Assembly (NCBI GenBank): GCA_017626295.1
Contig: JAGAJB010000001.1
Span: forward strand, 1-58,413
Origin: Clostridia bacterium
GTDB taxonomy: Bacteria; Bacillota; Clostridia; Oscillospirales; Acutalibacteraceae
Length of the DNA stretch: 58,413 nt
Direction of reading: 5' to 3'
Positions within the stretch are counted from its first letter, which is position 1. Every line of letters begins with the position of its first letter. Positions 15,537 to 24,010 of the stretch are shown here, one piece after another. The notes below the pieces were generated by a model that saw only the letters and a list, made by a program, of their open reading frames with translations, did no database searches and was not told where the DNA came from. Position numbers and translations under genes: made by a program.

Positions 15537-15592
15537 AAAAGAAATACCCGAAGGATGTTACGACGGATTTGAATTAGAGTGAGGATTTATTT

Positions 15593-16756
15593 ATGAAAGA
15601 TAAAACTTCTTTGGTTTTTACAGGCGACATAGGTTTCGACCGATATATGTACGGCAAATGGGATGATAAGGAACTTATATCCCAAGAGATTCTCGATTTT
15701 CTGCACAGCGCAGACCATGTAATTACAAACGTTGAAGGACCAATAGCAGAAGTACCTCAAAACACAACCCAAAGCGGTGTGCAGCAACTGCTTCACACTA
15801 TCGACCCCGCTGCCGTAAAAGTGCTGAAGAAAATGAACTCCGACATCTGGAATATATGTAATAATCATATTATGGATGCAGGGGAATTCGGTATAGAAAG
15901 CACACTTAATATCGCTAAAGAAAACGGCGTTCAGACAATCGGCGCAGGAATGAACATTCACGAGGCCAGAAAGCCTGTAATCATCAACGAAGCAGGGGGA
16001 ATCGGTCTTTTTGGTGTGGGTTATCAGCGCGCTTGCCGAAAAGCCGACGAAAACAAAGCCGGTTGTTACAGTTGGAGTGATTTAGACGCAATTCAGCAGA
16101 CCATTAACGATATTAAAAAAACTTGCCGTTGGTGTGTTGTAGTAGCCCACGCAGGCGAAGAGTTTACTCCCCTACCCTCACCGTACACAAGGGAAAGGTA
16201 TCACAAATATCTTGAAATGGGTGCGGATATTGTTGTGGGTCACCATCCCCACGTGCCTATGAACTACGAAACCGTCGGAGATAAAATTATTTTTTATTCC
16301 TTAGGTAATTTTATTTTTGATACGGATTACCAGAGGTCGCAGTATAACACCGAATTCGGTTTGATAGTTAAACTGAACTTTACGGAAAAAGAATTCTCTT
16401 ATGAACCTATGGGTTTAAAAATATTACGCGGACCCGAACACATTGTAAAAGATGAACTTCCGCCGATTTTTACAGATGTGCAAGAGGAAGAATTTAATCT
16501 TTTATCGCCTTTGTCTGCAAAAATGCACATTGCCGCCACAAAGCGACAAATGGCTTACCTTAAACCCCAGGAGTTTAAAAATGCCACGGAAGAAAAGTGG
16601 AAAGAGCATTTCTCTGAGCCTTTGCGTACAGGCAGAGTACCCGGTGAAACATTGGATTTCTTTATACTTTGCCCTTTAGCAGAAAAAGCCGAGGAAGGTA
16701 CTTGGAAACAAAGCAAATTAGAAGAAGTTAAAAAATATATATTAGAGCAGATGTAA
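15593..16756 (+). CDS. CapA-family metallophosphatase-like protein
   Basis: 387 residues. The poly-gamma-glutamate synthesis CapA fold is recognisable: VFTGDIGFDRYM at the start, ITNVEGPIAE near 44, NICNNHIMDAGEFG near 87, VVAHAGEEF near 184, VGHHPHVPMNYE near 220 and FYSLGNFIFD near 239. These histidines and aspartates would bind two metals, as in calcineurin-like phosphoesterases. No signal peptide or membrane anchor, unlike classical CapA, so a capsule role is doubtful; a catabolic hydrolase in this glycan cluster is equally possible. GAGG lies 9 bp upstream of the ATG. Confidence 0.85.
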   Translation: MKDKTSLVFTGDIGFDRYMYGKWDDKELISQEILDFLHSADHVITNVEGPIAEVPQNTTQSGVQQLLHTIDPAAVKVLKKMNSDIWNICNNHIMDAGEFGIESTLNIAKENGVQTIGAGMNIHEARKPVIINEAGGIGLFGVGYQRACRKADENKAGCYSWSDLDAIQQTINDIKKTCRWCVVVAHAGEEFTPLPSPYTRERYHKYLEMGADIVVGHHPHVPMNYETVGDKIIFYSLGNFIFDTDYQRSQYNTEFGLIVKLNFTEKEFSYEPMGLKILRGPEHIVKDELPPIFTDVQEEEFNLLSPLSAKMHIAATKRQMAYLKPQEFKNATEEKWKEHFSEPLRTGRVPGETLDFFILCPLAEKAEEGTWKQSKLEEVKKYILEQM

Positions 16757-16769
16757 AGCAAGTGATTAT

Positions 16770-17843
16770 ATGAAAAAAATCGGAAAACAAGTGCTGTTTA
16801 TCCCTGCCTGCGGCAAAAACACAAGAAACGGTGAAGGTTCGTTTATAAGACTTAAAAACGGCAATATAATGTTCGGATATACGGAGTTTATGGGTGACAG
16901 CCGTGAGGATGAGGAAAACGCGGGAATTTCTGCGGTATTTTCTTATGATGACGGTGAAAACTGGACTGAAAAAAGAACACTATTTGAAAAATCGGAAAAC
17001 TCCGTAAACATTATGAGTCTTTCGTTTTTACGAATGAACAATGGCGATGTAGGCGCTTTCTATATAGAAAAAAATACAGACGGAACAGATAAACTTCTGT
17101 TTACCCGTTCCGCTGACGAGGGCGAAAACTGGAGTTCGCCTATCAACTGTTTAGACTGCCTCGACATTCAGGACTATTATGTTTTAAATAACGACAGAGT
17201 AATAAAACTGAAAAACGGCAGGATTCTTTTTGCTGCTTCAAGGCATACCGTTCATACCGATTCTGCGGATTTTCCGCCCGGTGAAGTTTGCTTTTTCTTT
17301 TCGGACGATGACGGAAAATCCTGGAAAAAAGCATCGACCGAATTAAAATGTCCTTTTAAAAATGACCCTAACGGCTTTCAGGAACCGGGGCTTTTTGAAA
17401 TGAACGACGGCATATTATGGTGCTATATACGAACAGGTCTCGGCTTTCAGTTCCAAAGTTTTTCGTATGATAATGGCGAAACCTGGTCAGCACCGGAGCC
17501 GAACACATTCTTTTCTTCACCCTGTTCCCCTATGCTTGTAAAAAACTGCAAAAATTTAACCGTTGCGGTATTTAACCCCATACCCGAACATATTTTAAGA
17601 GATGACGACGAAGAATTCTGGGGTCGTACGCCGTACACCCTGGCAGTAAGTACGGATAACGGCAAAACTTTCAGAAGAGAAAATCTTTTTTACATAGAAG
17701 ATGACTTGAATAACGGATACTGTTATCCTGCAATTTTTGAAAGCGAAGATTATTTTCTTGTGGCTTATTACCACAGCAACAATACCGCGTGTTGCCTTAA
17801 CAGCACTAAAATCATAAAAATTATGTATGATGAAATTTTATAG
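16770..17843 (+). CDS. Asp-box (BNR) sialidase-like protein
   Basis: 357 residues forming a probable six-bladed propeller. Asp-boxes with the SxDxGxxW pattern are visible: SYDDGENWTE (about 64), SADEGENWSSP (about 112), SDDDGKSWKK (about 181), SYDNGETWSAP (about 230) and STDNGKTFRR (about 290). No signal peptide, so it is cytoplasmic. The family includes exo-alpha-sialidases but also propellers with other substrates; the FRIP arginine motif of true sialidases is not evident (an SFIRLKNGN stretch occupies the equivalent place). It is 13 bp after the CapA-like gene, hence the same operon. Confidence 0.75.
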   Translation: MKKIGKQVLFIPACGKNTRNGEGSFIRLKNGNIMFGYTEFMGDSREDEENAGISAVFSYDDGENWTEKRTLFEKSENSVNIMSLSFLRMNNGDVGAFYIEKNTDGTDKLLFTRSADEGENWSSPINCLDCLDIQDYYVLNNDRVIKLKNGRILFAASRHTVHTDSADFPPGEVCFFFSDDDGKSWKKASTELKCPFKNDPNGFQEPGLFEMNDGILWCYIRTGLGFQFQSFSYDNGETWSAPEPNTFFSSPCSPMLVKNCKNLTVAVFNPIPEHILRDDDEEFWGRTPYTLAVSTDNGKTFRRENLFYIEDDLNNGYCYPAIFESEDYFLVAYYHSNNTACCLNSTKIIKIMYDEIL

Positions 17844-17856
17844 AAAATTGTCAAGC

Positions 17857-17893
17857 AAAAAGAGAAAGGAATCTTTTGTTCCTTTCTCTGTCA
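17857..17893. terminator. Bidirectional terminator between converging genes
   Basis: Perfect 11-bp stem AGAGAAAGGAA (17861-17871) and TTCCTTTCTCT (17879-17889), with a 7-nt loop. A T-run follows on the minus strand. It sits between the sialidase-like and amidohydrolase genes. Confidence 0.75.
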
Positions 17894-17909
17894 TTATGTG
17901 TAAAATATT

Positions 17910-19052
17910 TTAAATTTTCAATTCATTTTGGGGCCAGACTATTTTTCCGTCAATAATAGTAGTGTGAACAGTTGAAAAAATGTCCAGAGGGTCGCCGTTA
18001 TAAATTACAATATCTGCATCTTTACCTACTTTAATACTGCCCAAGCGGTTATCAACACGGCATATTTTAGCCGCATCTATTGTAATAGCGCGCAGTGCAT
18101 TGTATCTTCCCAGACCCTCTTTGGCTGCAAAGGCTGCGCAAACAGGTAAATACTGAAGCCGTGATACAGGGTGGTCGGTAGTGAGTGCTACAGTAACACC
18201 TGCTTTTTTCAGTACACCCGGTGTTTTGAAGTCACTCTGACTTACTTCTTTTTTATCTCTTGATGCCAGGGACGGACCAACTATTACAGGAAAACCGCTT
18301 TCCGCTATTTTTTCGGCTATCAGATGACCTTCTGTGCAATGGTCAAGAGTTAATCCCAAACCGAATTCTTTTGCAATTCGTATTGCGGTTAATATATCGT
18401 CTGCCCTGTGAACATGTGCTTTCAAGGGAATTTTTCCCTCAAATAAATCACGGTAACATTCCATACAAAAATCTTTTTCGCCGTTTTGGTCAAGATATTT
18501 TCTCGCATTAAAAAGTTCTTCACGGATAAACGAGGCTATACTCATTCGGGTTGAGGGAGCATTACCGCAGTTACCGTAATTAGTCATAGGGTTTTCACCG
18601 AAAGCGATTTTTATAGCCGAGGGGGCAAGAACTGTCATATCATCAATACACCTTCCGTATGTCTTGATAAATCCAAACTGACCGCCAATGGGGTTGGCAC
18701 TTCCGGGGCCTACCATAACACCTGTTATTCCCACTGCCAAAGCGTTGTGGAATGCACTATCCATAGGATTAACCGCATCAATACCGCGGATGTACGGAGT
18801 TACAGGGTTGGTTCCTTCGTTACTTACATCGCCCGGAACTGTTGCTTTATCTTCGCAGATGCCAAGGTGACTGTGGGCATCTATAAACCCCGGATATACA
18901 TTCAGCCCCTTTGCTTCAATACATTCCATATTTTCTGTTTTTTGAATGTTTTGGGAAATTTCTGCAATTTTTCCGTTTTTTATAAGAATATCACTTTCAA
19001 TGGGTTCTTCCTGCTCCATTGTGTGCAATATTCCGTTTTTAATCAGCAGCAT
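17910..19052 (-). CDS. Amidohydrolase (imidazolonepropionase-like)
   Basis: 380 residues from the ATG at 19052, which has a GAGGAG site 8 bp upstream; an earlier ATG at 19067 would place that site inside the gene. Metal-dependent amidohydrolase fold: PGFIDAHSHLG (HxH) near 53-63, KAHVHRADD near 210, LDHCTEGH near 235 and LTTDHPVS near 288, ending with the family's GKDADIVIYNGDPLD loop. It hydrolyses a cyclic amide, amidine or similar bond; the substrate is unknown. It converges on the glycan cluster and is transcribed away from the small Asn-rich gene. Confidence 0.88.
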   Translation of the reverse strand: MLLIKNGILHTMEQEEPIESDILIKNGKIAEISQNIQKTENMECIEAKGLNVYPGFIDAHSHLGICEDKATVPGDVSNEGTNPVTPYIRGIDAVNPMDSAFHNALAVGITGVMVGPGSANPIGGQFGFIKTYGRCIDDMTVLAPSAIKIAFGENPMTNYGNCGNAPSTRMSIASFIREELFNARKYLDQNGEKDFCMECYRDLFEGKIPLKAHVHRADDILTAIRIAKEFGLGLTLDHCTEGHLIAEKIAESGFPVIVGPSLASRDKKEVSQSDFKTPGVLKKAGVTVALTTDHPVSRLQYLPVCAAFAAKEGLGRYNALRAITIDAAKICRVDNRLGSIKVGKDADIVIYNGDPLDIFSTVHTTIIDGKIVWPQNELKI

Positions 19053-19088
19053 AATTACACTCCTCATTATTACAAAATTTTTCTTAAT

Positions 19089-19138
19089 TTCCTGTCGGAC
19101 TTACAGGAATAGTTTTTGACAAACTACAAAAACTATTC
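19089..19138. promoter_or_regulatory. Two overlapping inverted repeats in a divergent intergenic region
   Basis: TTCCTGT (19089-19095) pairs with ACAGGAA (19103-19109). Its right arm overlaps a second, perfect 12-bp repeat, GAATAGTTTTTG (19107-19118) and CAAAAACTATTC (19127-19138). The two cannot form together in RNA. They lie between the amidohydrolase and the Asn-rich gene. A TTGACA sits inside the second dyad, but no good -10 follows. Confidence 0.5.
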
Positions 19139-19164
19139 TCGAAACCTAATGAGGAGGTGAAATT

Positions 19165-19290
19165 ATGGACAACAAGCAGAACAGAAACAACCAGAACCAG
19201 AACAATCAGAACAACAAAAACAACCAGAACAGAAATGACCAGAATAACAGAAACGATCAGAACAAAAGAAACGACCAGAAAAATCGATAA
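19165..19290 (+). CDS. 41-residue Asn/Gln-rich small protein
   Basis: An ATG at 19165 follows an ideal AGGAGGT ribosome binding site by 7 bp, and the 42-codon frame ends at 19290, just before a strong terminator. The protein starts MDNKQNRNNQNQNN and continues with repeated N-D-Q-N and N-N-Q-N units. About half of its residues are Asn and a quarter Gln, with Lys, Arg and Asp making up the rest; there are no hydrophobic residues after Met1. It must be disordered and very soluble. Short proteins of this kind occur in spore formers and could be spore-core proteins, but that is a guess. The complete set of signals argues that it is expressed. Confidence 0.75.
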   Translation: MDNKQNRNNQNQNNQNNKNNQNRNDQNNRNDQNKRNDQKNR

Positions 19291-19303
19291 CTGAAAACTG
19301 ACG

Positions 19304-19352
19304 AAAAAAGTGATAGCAGACACTATGTTGTCTTCTATCACTTTTTGTTTTA
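19304..19352 (+). terminator. Terminator of the Asn-rich gene
   Basis: Stem AAAAAAGTGATAG (19304-19316) with CTATCACTTTTT (19335-19346), extended by inner AGAC/GTCT pairs, then TTTTTGTTTT. Confidence 0.85.
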
Positions 19353-19403
19353 TAAATTAACCTCTTATGAATTTCTACGTAATATAAACAAAGGAGAGAT
19401 TTT

Positions 19404-19886
19404 ATGAGAGAATCTGTTTATGACAGAAATACAGTAGTGGCATATGCACGTGAATGGGCGCTAAAACGCAACCCCGCTTTTTATGATTTTCAAAATATCG
19501 GCGGTGACTGTACGAATTTCGCTTCCCAATGTATATACGCGGGGTCAAAAATAATGAATTATACCCCTGTGTACGGCTGGTATTACCGTTCACTTTCAGA
19601 CCGTTCTGCCTCCTGGACAGGTGTGGCATATCTTTATAATTTTTTAATTTCCAATACTTCCGTCGGCCCTTATGCAATAGAAGTATCGCAAGGAGAGATA
19701 CAACCCGGCGATATAATTCAACTTGGCAGAGCAAACGGTGATTTTTACCATACACTTATAGTCACTGCCACATCGCCCGAGATTTTAATTGCGGCACATA
19801 CTTACGATGCTTTGGACAGACCATTAAACACATACGATTATTATACAGCACGGTTTTTGCATATTGACGGTGTAAGAGTCTGGTGA
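19404..19886 (+). CDS. Amidase-domain protein (Amidase_6 type)
   Basis: 160 residues covering nearly all of a putative amidase domain: RNTVVAYAREWALKRNPAFY near the start, then GGDCTNFASQCIYAGS at about 33-48 carrying the expected catalytic Cys, and the distal HTLIVTATSP (about 116) with the candidate His. The related domain is found in spore and cell-wall proteins of Firmicutes, usually after a signal peptide; here there is none. AAAGGAGAG lies upstream of the ATG. It may act on peptidoglycan or on a cytoplasmic amide. Confidence 0.8.
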   Translation: MRESVYDRNTVVAYAREWALKRNPAFYDFQNIGGDCTNFASQCIYAGSKIMNYTPVYGWYYRSLSDRSASWTGVAYLYNFLISNTSVGPYAIEVSQGEIQPGDIIQLGRANGDFYHTLIVTATSPEILIAAHTYDALDRPLNTYDYYTARFLHIDGVRVW

Positions 19887-19989
19887 ATCAACTCTGACAT
19901 TTTCATAAAACCCTGTTGTAACCACCATCCTCACGGTCTCAGTAACCCTACACCTGTGGTTGAGAGTATAGAAAAATATTTATAAGTTA

Positions 19990-20030
19990 ACAGAGCAAAT
20001 TGATTTCAAGTCAATTTGCTCTGTCTTTTA
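19990..20030. terminator. Bidirectional terminator
   Basis: Perfect 13-bp stem CAGAGCAAATTGA (19991-20003) and TCAATTTGCTCTG (20011-20023), followed by TCTTTTATTG on the plus strand. It serves the amidase gene and reaches the end of pnuC on the other strand. The 100 bp before it (19887-19990) hold no gene; an AACCAC/GTGGTT pair is present but no known RNA family is recognised. Confidence 0.75.
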
Positions 20031-20716
20031 TTGTTTTGTCTTTTTTTCATTCTTCGCCAATTTATAAAACCGTAGGAATCGTTTATAAGAAAAATTACGA
20101 AGCACATAACCATAGGTATATAAGACGTGTCAACAATTGATGCGAGAATCCATAAAACTATAAGCACAATATCATTACCCGCATACGCCAGAGCATAAAA
20201 CGGACTACGCAAAAACGTAAGAGCCGATGCAAGAAAACTTGTTGTTATGGAAACAGTGCTCATAAAAAGGTTTGGTGTGTCAAATGCCTTTAAAATAAAG
20301 TGAAAAATCACAGTAACAATTAAAGTAAGTACCCAAAGAATTACGCAAGCCTTTTTGGACAGTTTCTTTATTTCTACTTCACTCTTTCCTTTTTCAAAAG
20401 GGTTTTTGAACCACTCCACCGCCGCTAATATTGCCATAGGCGAAGTCATACCCAAGTACGTTATCATTTCGCCGAAATAACGGAATCTGTAAGAAATTAC
20501 AGAATATATCAGTGCAAAAACAACTGTTAAAACTTGCCCCAAAGGGTCACCTTTTGCAACAAATATAAGTGCGGTTGCACCTATCAGAGAAGCGATAAGT
20601 ACAAGAAAATCAAACTCAGCGCCCACAACAAAAGTAACGGTTATCAGAATCAGTGAACTAATCCATAAACCAAGTTCAAATTTACTGAGAGTTTTAAAGG
20701 GGTTTCTTATTTTCAT
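20006..20716 (-). CDS. pnuC: PnuC-family vitamin-precursor transporter
   Basis: 236 residues with about seven hydrophobic segments and the PnuC C-terminal signature YGFINWRRMKKRQ (about 215-227). AEWF-like AAVEWFKNPF lies at about 99. PnuC proteins facilitate diffusion of nicotinamide riboside, with phosphorylation inside the cell trapping the substrate. Relatives carry thiamine or riboflavin, so nicotinamide riboside is the default rather than a proven substrate. It is a single gene with its own promoter and a structured leader. AAGGTG lies 7 bp upstream of the ATG. Confidence 0.85.
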   Translation of the reverse strand: MKIRNPFKTLSKFELGLWISSLILITVTFVVGAEFDFLVLIASLIGATALIFVAKGDPLGQVLTVVFALIYSVISYRFRYFGEMITYLGMTSPMAILAAVEWFKNPFEKGKSEVEIKKLSKKACVILWVLTLIVTVIFHFILKAFDTPNLFMSTVSITTSFLASALTFLRSPFYALAYAGNDIVLIVLWILASIVDTSYIPMVMCFVIFLINDSYGFINWRRMKKRQNNKRQSKLT

Positions 20717-20727
20717 TTTTTCACCTT

Positions 20728-20780
20728 AAAAAATAAATCCGTCTACACATCTTCTAAGACCTAACGATGTGTACACGGAT
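20728..20780 (-). promoter_or_regulatory. Attenuator-like hairpin in the pnuC leader
   Basis: On the minus strand, ATCCGTGTACACATC and GATGTGTAGACGGAT form a 15-bp stem with one mismatch (plus positions 20766-20780 and 20737-20751). It is followed by TTATTTTTT and then at once by the pnuC ribosome binding site. The leader starts near 20825. An intrinsic terminator placed inside a leader suggests a riboswitch, but the upstream 45 nt match no class I can name. The two arms could instead be a protein operator such as a NiaR site. Confidence 0.55.
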
Positions 20781-20830
20781 GAAAAATCATCAACTACCCG
20801 GTGGCAGTATAATATTTTGTTTGCTTGTGC

Positions 20831-20859
20831 ATATTACCACAAAAGACGCTCAGTGTCAA
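20831..20859 (-). promoter_or_regulatory. Promoter of pnuC
   Basis: On the minus strand: TTGACA (20854-20859), a 17-bp spacer and TAATAT (20831-20836). Confidence 0.75.
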
Positions 20860-20880
20860 TAACATAGTTCCAAATAAAAC

Positions 20881-20908
20881 TTGACTTTACAGTTATTTTG
20901 AATATAAT
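20881..20908 (+). promoter_or_regulatory. Promoter of the alaS T-box transcript
   Basis: TTGACT (20881-20886), a 16-bp spacer and TATAAT (20903-20908), divergent from the pnuC promoter. Confidence 0.7.
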
Positions 20909-20917
20909 ATATTTGTA

Positions 20918-21142
20918 TATTTTTTGCGGCTGTGACGCAAGATGATTTTTTGATACGGCATTCAGAGAGGAAACGGTTGCTGCGAGTTTTCTGCCGTCAA
21001 AAAGTTTGCTGCTTGCTGAGCCTTGTTGGAAACAACACGTTGACAGGCGTTAACTGTCGCTGTAAGGTGGTGCGTTTTGCACAATTCGGGTGGTACCGCG
21101 GTTATTCCGTCCCGTGTTGTAAAAAAGCGCATTTTTTTAATT
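20918..21142 (+). ncRNA. T-box leader of alaS
   Basis: The hallmark T-box element AATTCGGGTGGTACCGCG is at 21083-21100, followed by CCGTCCCG and a terminator stem (TGCG-TTTT-CGGG pairing with CCCG-AAAA-CGCA) ending in seven T at about 21132-21138. An AGAGAGG/GGTTGCTG motif (about 20963-20981) resembles the stem I distal region. Uncharged tRNA-Ala would stabilise the antiterminator and allow alaS transcription. Candidate GCT specifier triplets lie near 21010-21020, but I cannot fix which one is used. Confidence 0.88.
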
Positions 21143-21164
21143 TTATGATTGGAGTGACTAAACA

Positions 21165-23804
21165 ATGGAATGGACAGGTCTTAACGAATTAAGAGAAAAA
21201 TACCTTAAATTCTTTGAAAGCAAAGGCCATTTAAGGCTTCCCAGTTTCCCCCTTGTACCTCAAGGCGATAAGAGTATCCTTCTTATCAATGCAGGTATGA
21301 CACCTATGAAAAAATACTTTACAGGAGAGGAAACTCCCCCCAGAAAACGAGTTACAACTTGCCAGAAGTGTATTCGTACACCCGATATTGAGCGCGTAGG
21401 TAAAACTGCACGCCACGGCACATACTTTGAAATGCTCGGTAACTTCTCTTTCGGCGATTATTTTAAAAAGGAAGTTATTCCGTGGGCTTGGGAATTCTGC
21501 ACAGAGGTTATGGAAATGGACCCTGACAGAATTTACTGCAGCGTTTATCTTGATGACGACGAAGCATACGACATCTGGACAAAAGATGTGGGCGTAAAAC
21601 CCGACCATATGGTGCGTTTCGGTAAAGAGGATAACTTCTGGGAACACGGTCAGGGACCTTGCGGACCCTGTTCGGAACTTTACTACGACCGCGGTGAAGA
21701 ATTCGGTTGCGGTTCTCCCGACTGTAAAGTCGGTTGCGAATGCGACAGATACGTTGAATTCTGGAACCTTGTTTTCACACAGTTTGAAAACGACGGCAAA
21801 AACAACTATACTCCCCTTGCAAATCCTAATATTGATACAGGTATGGGTCTTGAAAGACTTGCAGTTATTTCACAGGGTGTTGATAACCTTTTTGAAGTTG
21901 ACACCGTGCAGAACATTATGAAGCACATCATTAAAATTGCAGGTATCGAATACCACGCTGACGAAAAGAGCGACGTTTCTCTTCGTGTTATTACAGACCA
22001 TATCCGTTCAACAACATTTATGATAGGTGACGGTGTTATCCCCGGAAATAACGGCAGAGGTTACGTTTTAAGACGACTTCTCAGAAGAGCCGCACGTCAC
22101 GGCAGACTTTTAGGCATTGACCGTCCTTTCCTTGCAGAAGTTTGCGAAACAGTTATTAAAGAAAATGAGAGCGCATACCCCGGTCTCCGTGAAAAACAAG
22201 ATTATATTATCAAAGTTATTTCTATGGAAGAAAACAGTTTTTATAAAACTATAGACAGCGGTCTTGCACTTCTCAACGATATGATTGAAAAGACAGAAGG
22301 CTCCGTTCTTTCAGGTGCAGATGCATTCAAACTTCAGGACACTTACGGTTTCCCCATCGATTTAACCCGTGAAATTCTTGAAGAAAACGGTATGAGTGTT
22401 GATGACGAAGAATTCCAGAAACTTCTTCAGAATGCAAAGGATACTGCAAGAGCATCACGTAAAGTTGCAGGCACAGAGGGTTGGAAAGGCTCTGACGTTT
22501 CTTTCAAAGAATGCGGTGCAACATCTTTCACAGGCTATACTTCCACTGAATGTGAAGCAGAAGTTCTCGCTATTGCCGCAAACGGCGAAAAGGCGGACTT
22601 CGTAGGTGAAGATACCGATGCTGTTATCGTACTTTCAGAATCTTCTTTCTATGCAGAAAGCGGCGGACAGGTTGGCGACACAGGTGTTATTACAGTTAAC
22701 GGAAACGTATTTACGGTAACTAACACAACAAAAACCGCAGAGGGTGCAATTCTTCACCACGGTACACTTACCGAAGGCGACGCTATTAAAGTCGGTGACA
22801 AAGTAAAAGGTGCTATCGACGTTACTCGCCGTCAGGCAATTATGAGAAACCACACCGCTGCACACTTACTTCAGGCAGCACTCAGAGAAACACTCGGCAC
22901 TCACGTTGAACAGGCAGGTCAGCTTGTAAACGAAAATGCTGTTCGTTTCGACTTTTCACATTTCTCTGCCCTTACAGGCGAAGAAATCACAAAAATCGAA
23001 AACAGAGTTAATGAAATCATCCTTTCTGCAACTGATGTTGTAACAGAAGAAATGAGCATTGAAGATGCAAAGAAAAAAGGCGCAATGGCTCTCTTCGGTG
23101 AAAAATACGGTGATGTTGTCCGCGTTGTGTCTGCAGGCGATTTTTCAACCGAACTTTGCGGTGGTACACACGTTAAGAACACAGGTAACATCGGTCTTTT
23201 CCGTATAGTTTCAGAAAGTTCCGTTGCAGCAGGCGTAAGAAGAATTGAGGGTATTACAGGCCTCGGGGTTATAAATCACCTTAACTCCCGCGAAGAACTT
23301 ATCCACAAAACTGCTTCTGCTATGAAACTCGGTAATGTTAACGAACTCGCTAACAAAGCCGCTTCACTTTCACAGGAACTTAAAAATAAAGAAAAAGAAC
23401 TTGAAGAACTCAAAGCAGAAATTGCAAAACAGAAAGCCGGCAGTCTGTTTGATAACTGCAAAGAAGTTGGCTCAGTAAAACTTATTACTGCAAACTTAGG
23501 CGAGGCTGACGCAGGCGCATTACGTTCAATGCTCGACTCCTCAAAGGACAAGGGCGACGATATTGTAGTTATCCTTGCGGCTGAACAAAGCGCAAAAGGC
23601 ACTTGCTCATTCGCTTGCTACTGCGGAAAATCCGCTATTGCAAACGGTGCACACGCAGGTAACATTGTACGCGAGGTTGCGGCAGTTGCAGGCGGTTCAG
23701 GCGGCGGCAAACCCGACTCCGCTATGGCAGGCGGTAAAGACATAACAAAAATCGCCGAAGCCCTCGAAAAAGCAGAAGAAATCGTTAAAACTAAACTTAA
23801 ATAA
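21165..23804 (+). CDS. alaS: Alanyl-tRNA synthetase
   Basis: 879 residues, full length. The class II catalytic core is at the N-terminus (FPLVPQGDKSILLINAGMTP, RHGTYFEMLGNFSFGDYFK), the editing domain has the zinc motif HTAAH (about 565) with the distal CGGTHVKNTG (about 664), and the C-terminal oligomerisation/DHHA1 domain has GGSGGGKPDSAMAGG (about 844). It charges tRNA-Ala and clears mischarged Ser and Gly. GGAGTG precedes the ATG. Regulated by the T-box leader upstream and terminated by a hairpin 5 bp downstream. Confidence 0.98.
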   Translation: MEWTGLNELREKYLKFFESKGHLRLPSFPLVPQGDKSILLINAGMTPMKKYFTGEETPPRKRVTTCQKCIRTPDIERVGKTARHGTYFEMLGNFSFGDYFKKEVIPWAWEFCTEVMEMDPDRIYCSVYLDDDEAYDIWTKDVGVKPDHMVRFGKEDNFWEHGQGPCGPCSELYYDRGEEFGCGSPDCKVGCECDRYVEFWNLVFTQFENDGKNNYTPLANPNIDTGMGLERLAVISQGVDNLFEVDTVQNIMKHIIKIAGIEYHADEKSDVSLRVITDHIRSTTFMIGDGVIPGNNGRGYVLRRLLRRAARHGRLLGIDRPFLAEVCETVIKENESAYPGLREKQDYIIKVISMEENSFYKTIDSGLALLNDMIEKTEGSVLSGADAFKLQDTYGFPIDLTREILEENGMSVDDEEFQKLLQNAKDTARASRKVAGTEGWKGSDVSFKECGATSFTGYTSTECEAEVLAIAANGEKADFVGEDTDAVIVLSESSFYAESGGQVGDTGVITVNGNVFTVTNTTKTAEGAILHHGTLTEGDAIKVGDKVKGAIDVTRRQAIMRNHTAAHLLQAALRETLGTHVEQAGQLVNENAVRFDFSHFSALTGEEITKIENRVNEIILSATDVVTEEMSIEDAKKKGAMALFGEKYGDVVRVVSAGDFSTELCGGTHVKNTGNIGLFRIVSESSVAAGVRRIEGITGLGVINHLNSREELIHKTASAMKLGNVNELANKAASLSQELKNKEKELEELKAEIAKQKAGSLFDNCKEVGSVKLITANLGEADAGALRSMLDSSKDKGDDIVVILAAEQSAKGTCSFACYCGKSAIANGAHAGNIVREVAAVAGGSGGGKPDSAMAGGKDITKIAEALEKAEEIVKTKLK

Positions 23805-23808
23805 TCAG

Positions 23809-23850
23809 AAAACGGTTGATGTTCTTACAAAAACATCAACCGTTTTATTT
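23809..23850 (+). terminator. Terminator of alaS
   Basis: Perfect 15-bp stem AAAACGGTTGATGTT (23809-23823) and AACATCAACCGTTTT (23832-23846), then ATTTTG. Confidence 0.9.
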
Positions 23851-23933
23851 TGTAAAAACGCACAACCAAACTCAAATAAAACACGCATTGTTATGTCAAT
23901 ATATACAAACATAAATAAATTTCAAAAAAACAC

Positions 23934-23962
23934 TTTACTTTAGCGCGTTAAAGTGCTAAAAT
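23934..23962 (+). promoter_or_regulatory. Promoter with internal palindrome, amino acid ABC transporter
   Basis: TTTACT (23934-23939), a 17-bp spacer and TAAAAT (23957-23962). The spacer is almost filled by an 18-bp near-palindrome at 23937-23954, ACTTTA-GCGCGT-TAAAGT. A repressor bound there would block polymerase. Confidence 0.6.
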
Positions 23963-24010
23963 ACCACCACAAAATAAAAGCGATGTAATTCGTTTACGGA
24001 GGAATCTATT

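Noticed and set aside
19887-19990. Possible preQ1-like or other riboswitch (GGTCTCAGTAACCC)
   Set aside because: The flanking bases do not form the required P1 stem, and no gene follows on that strand.
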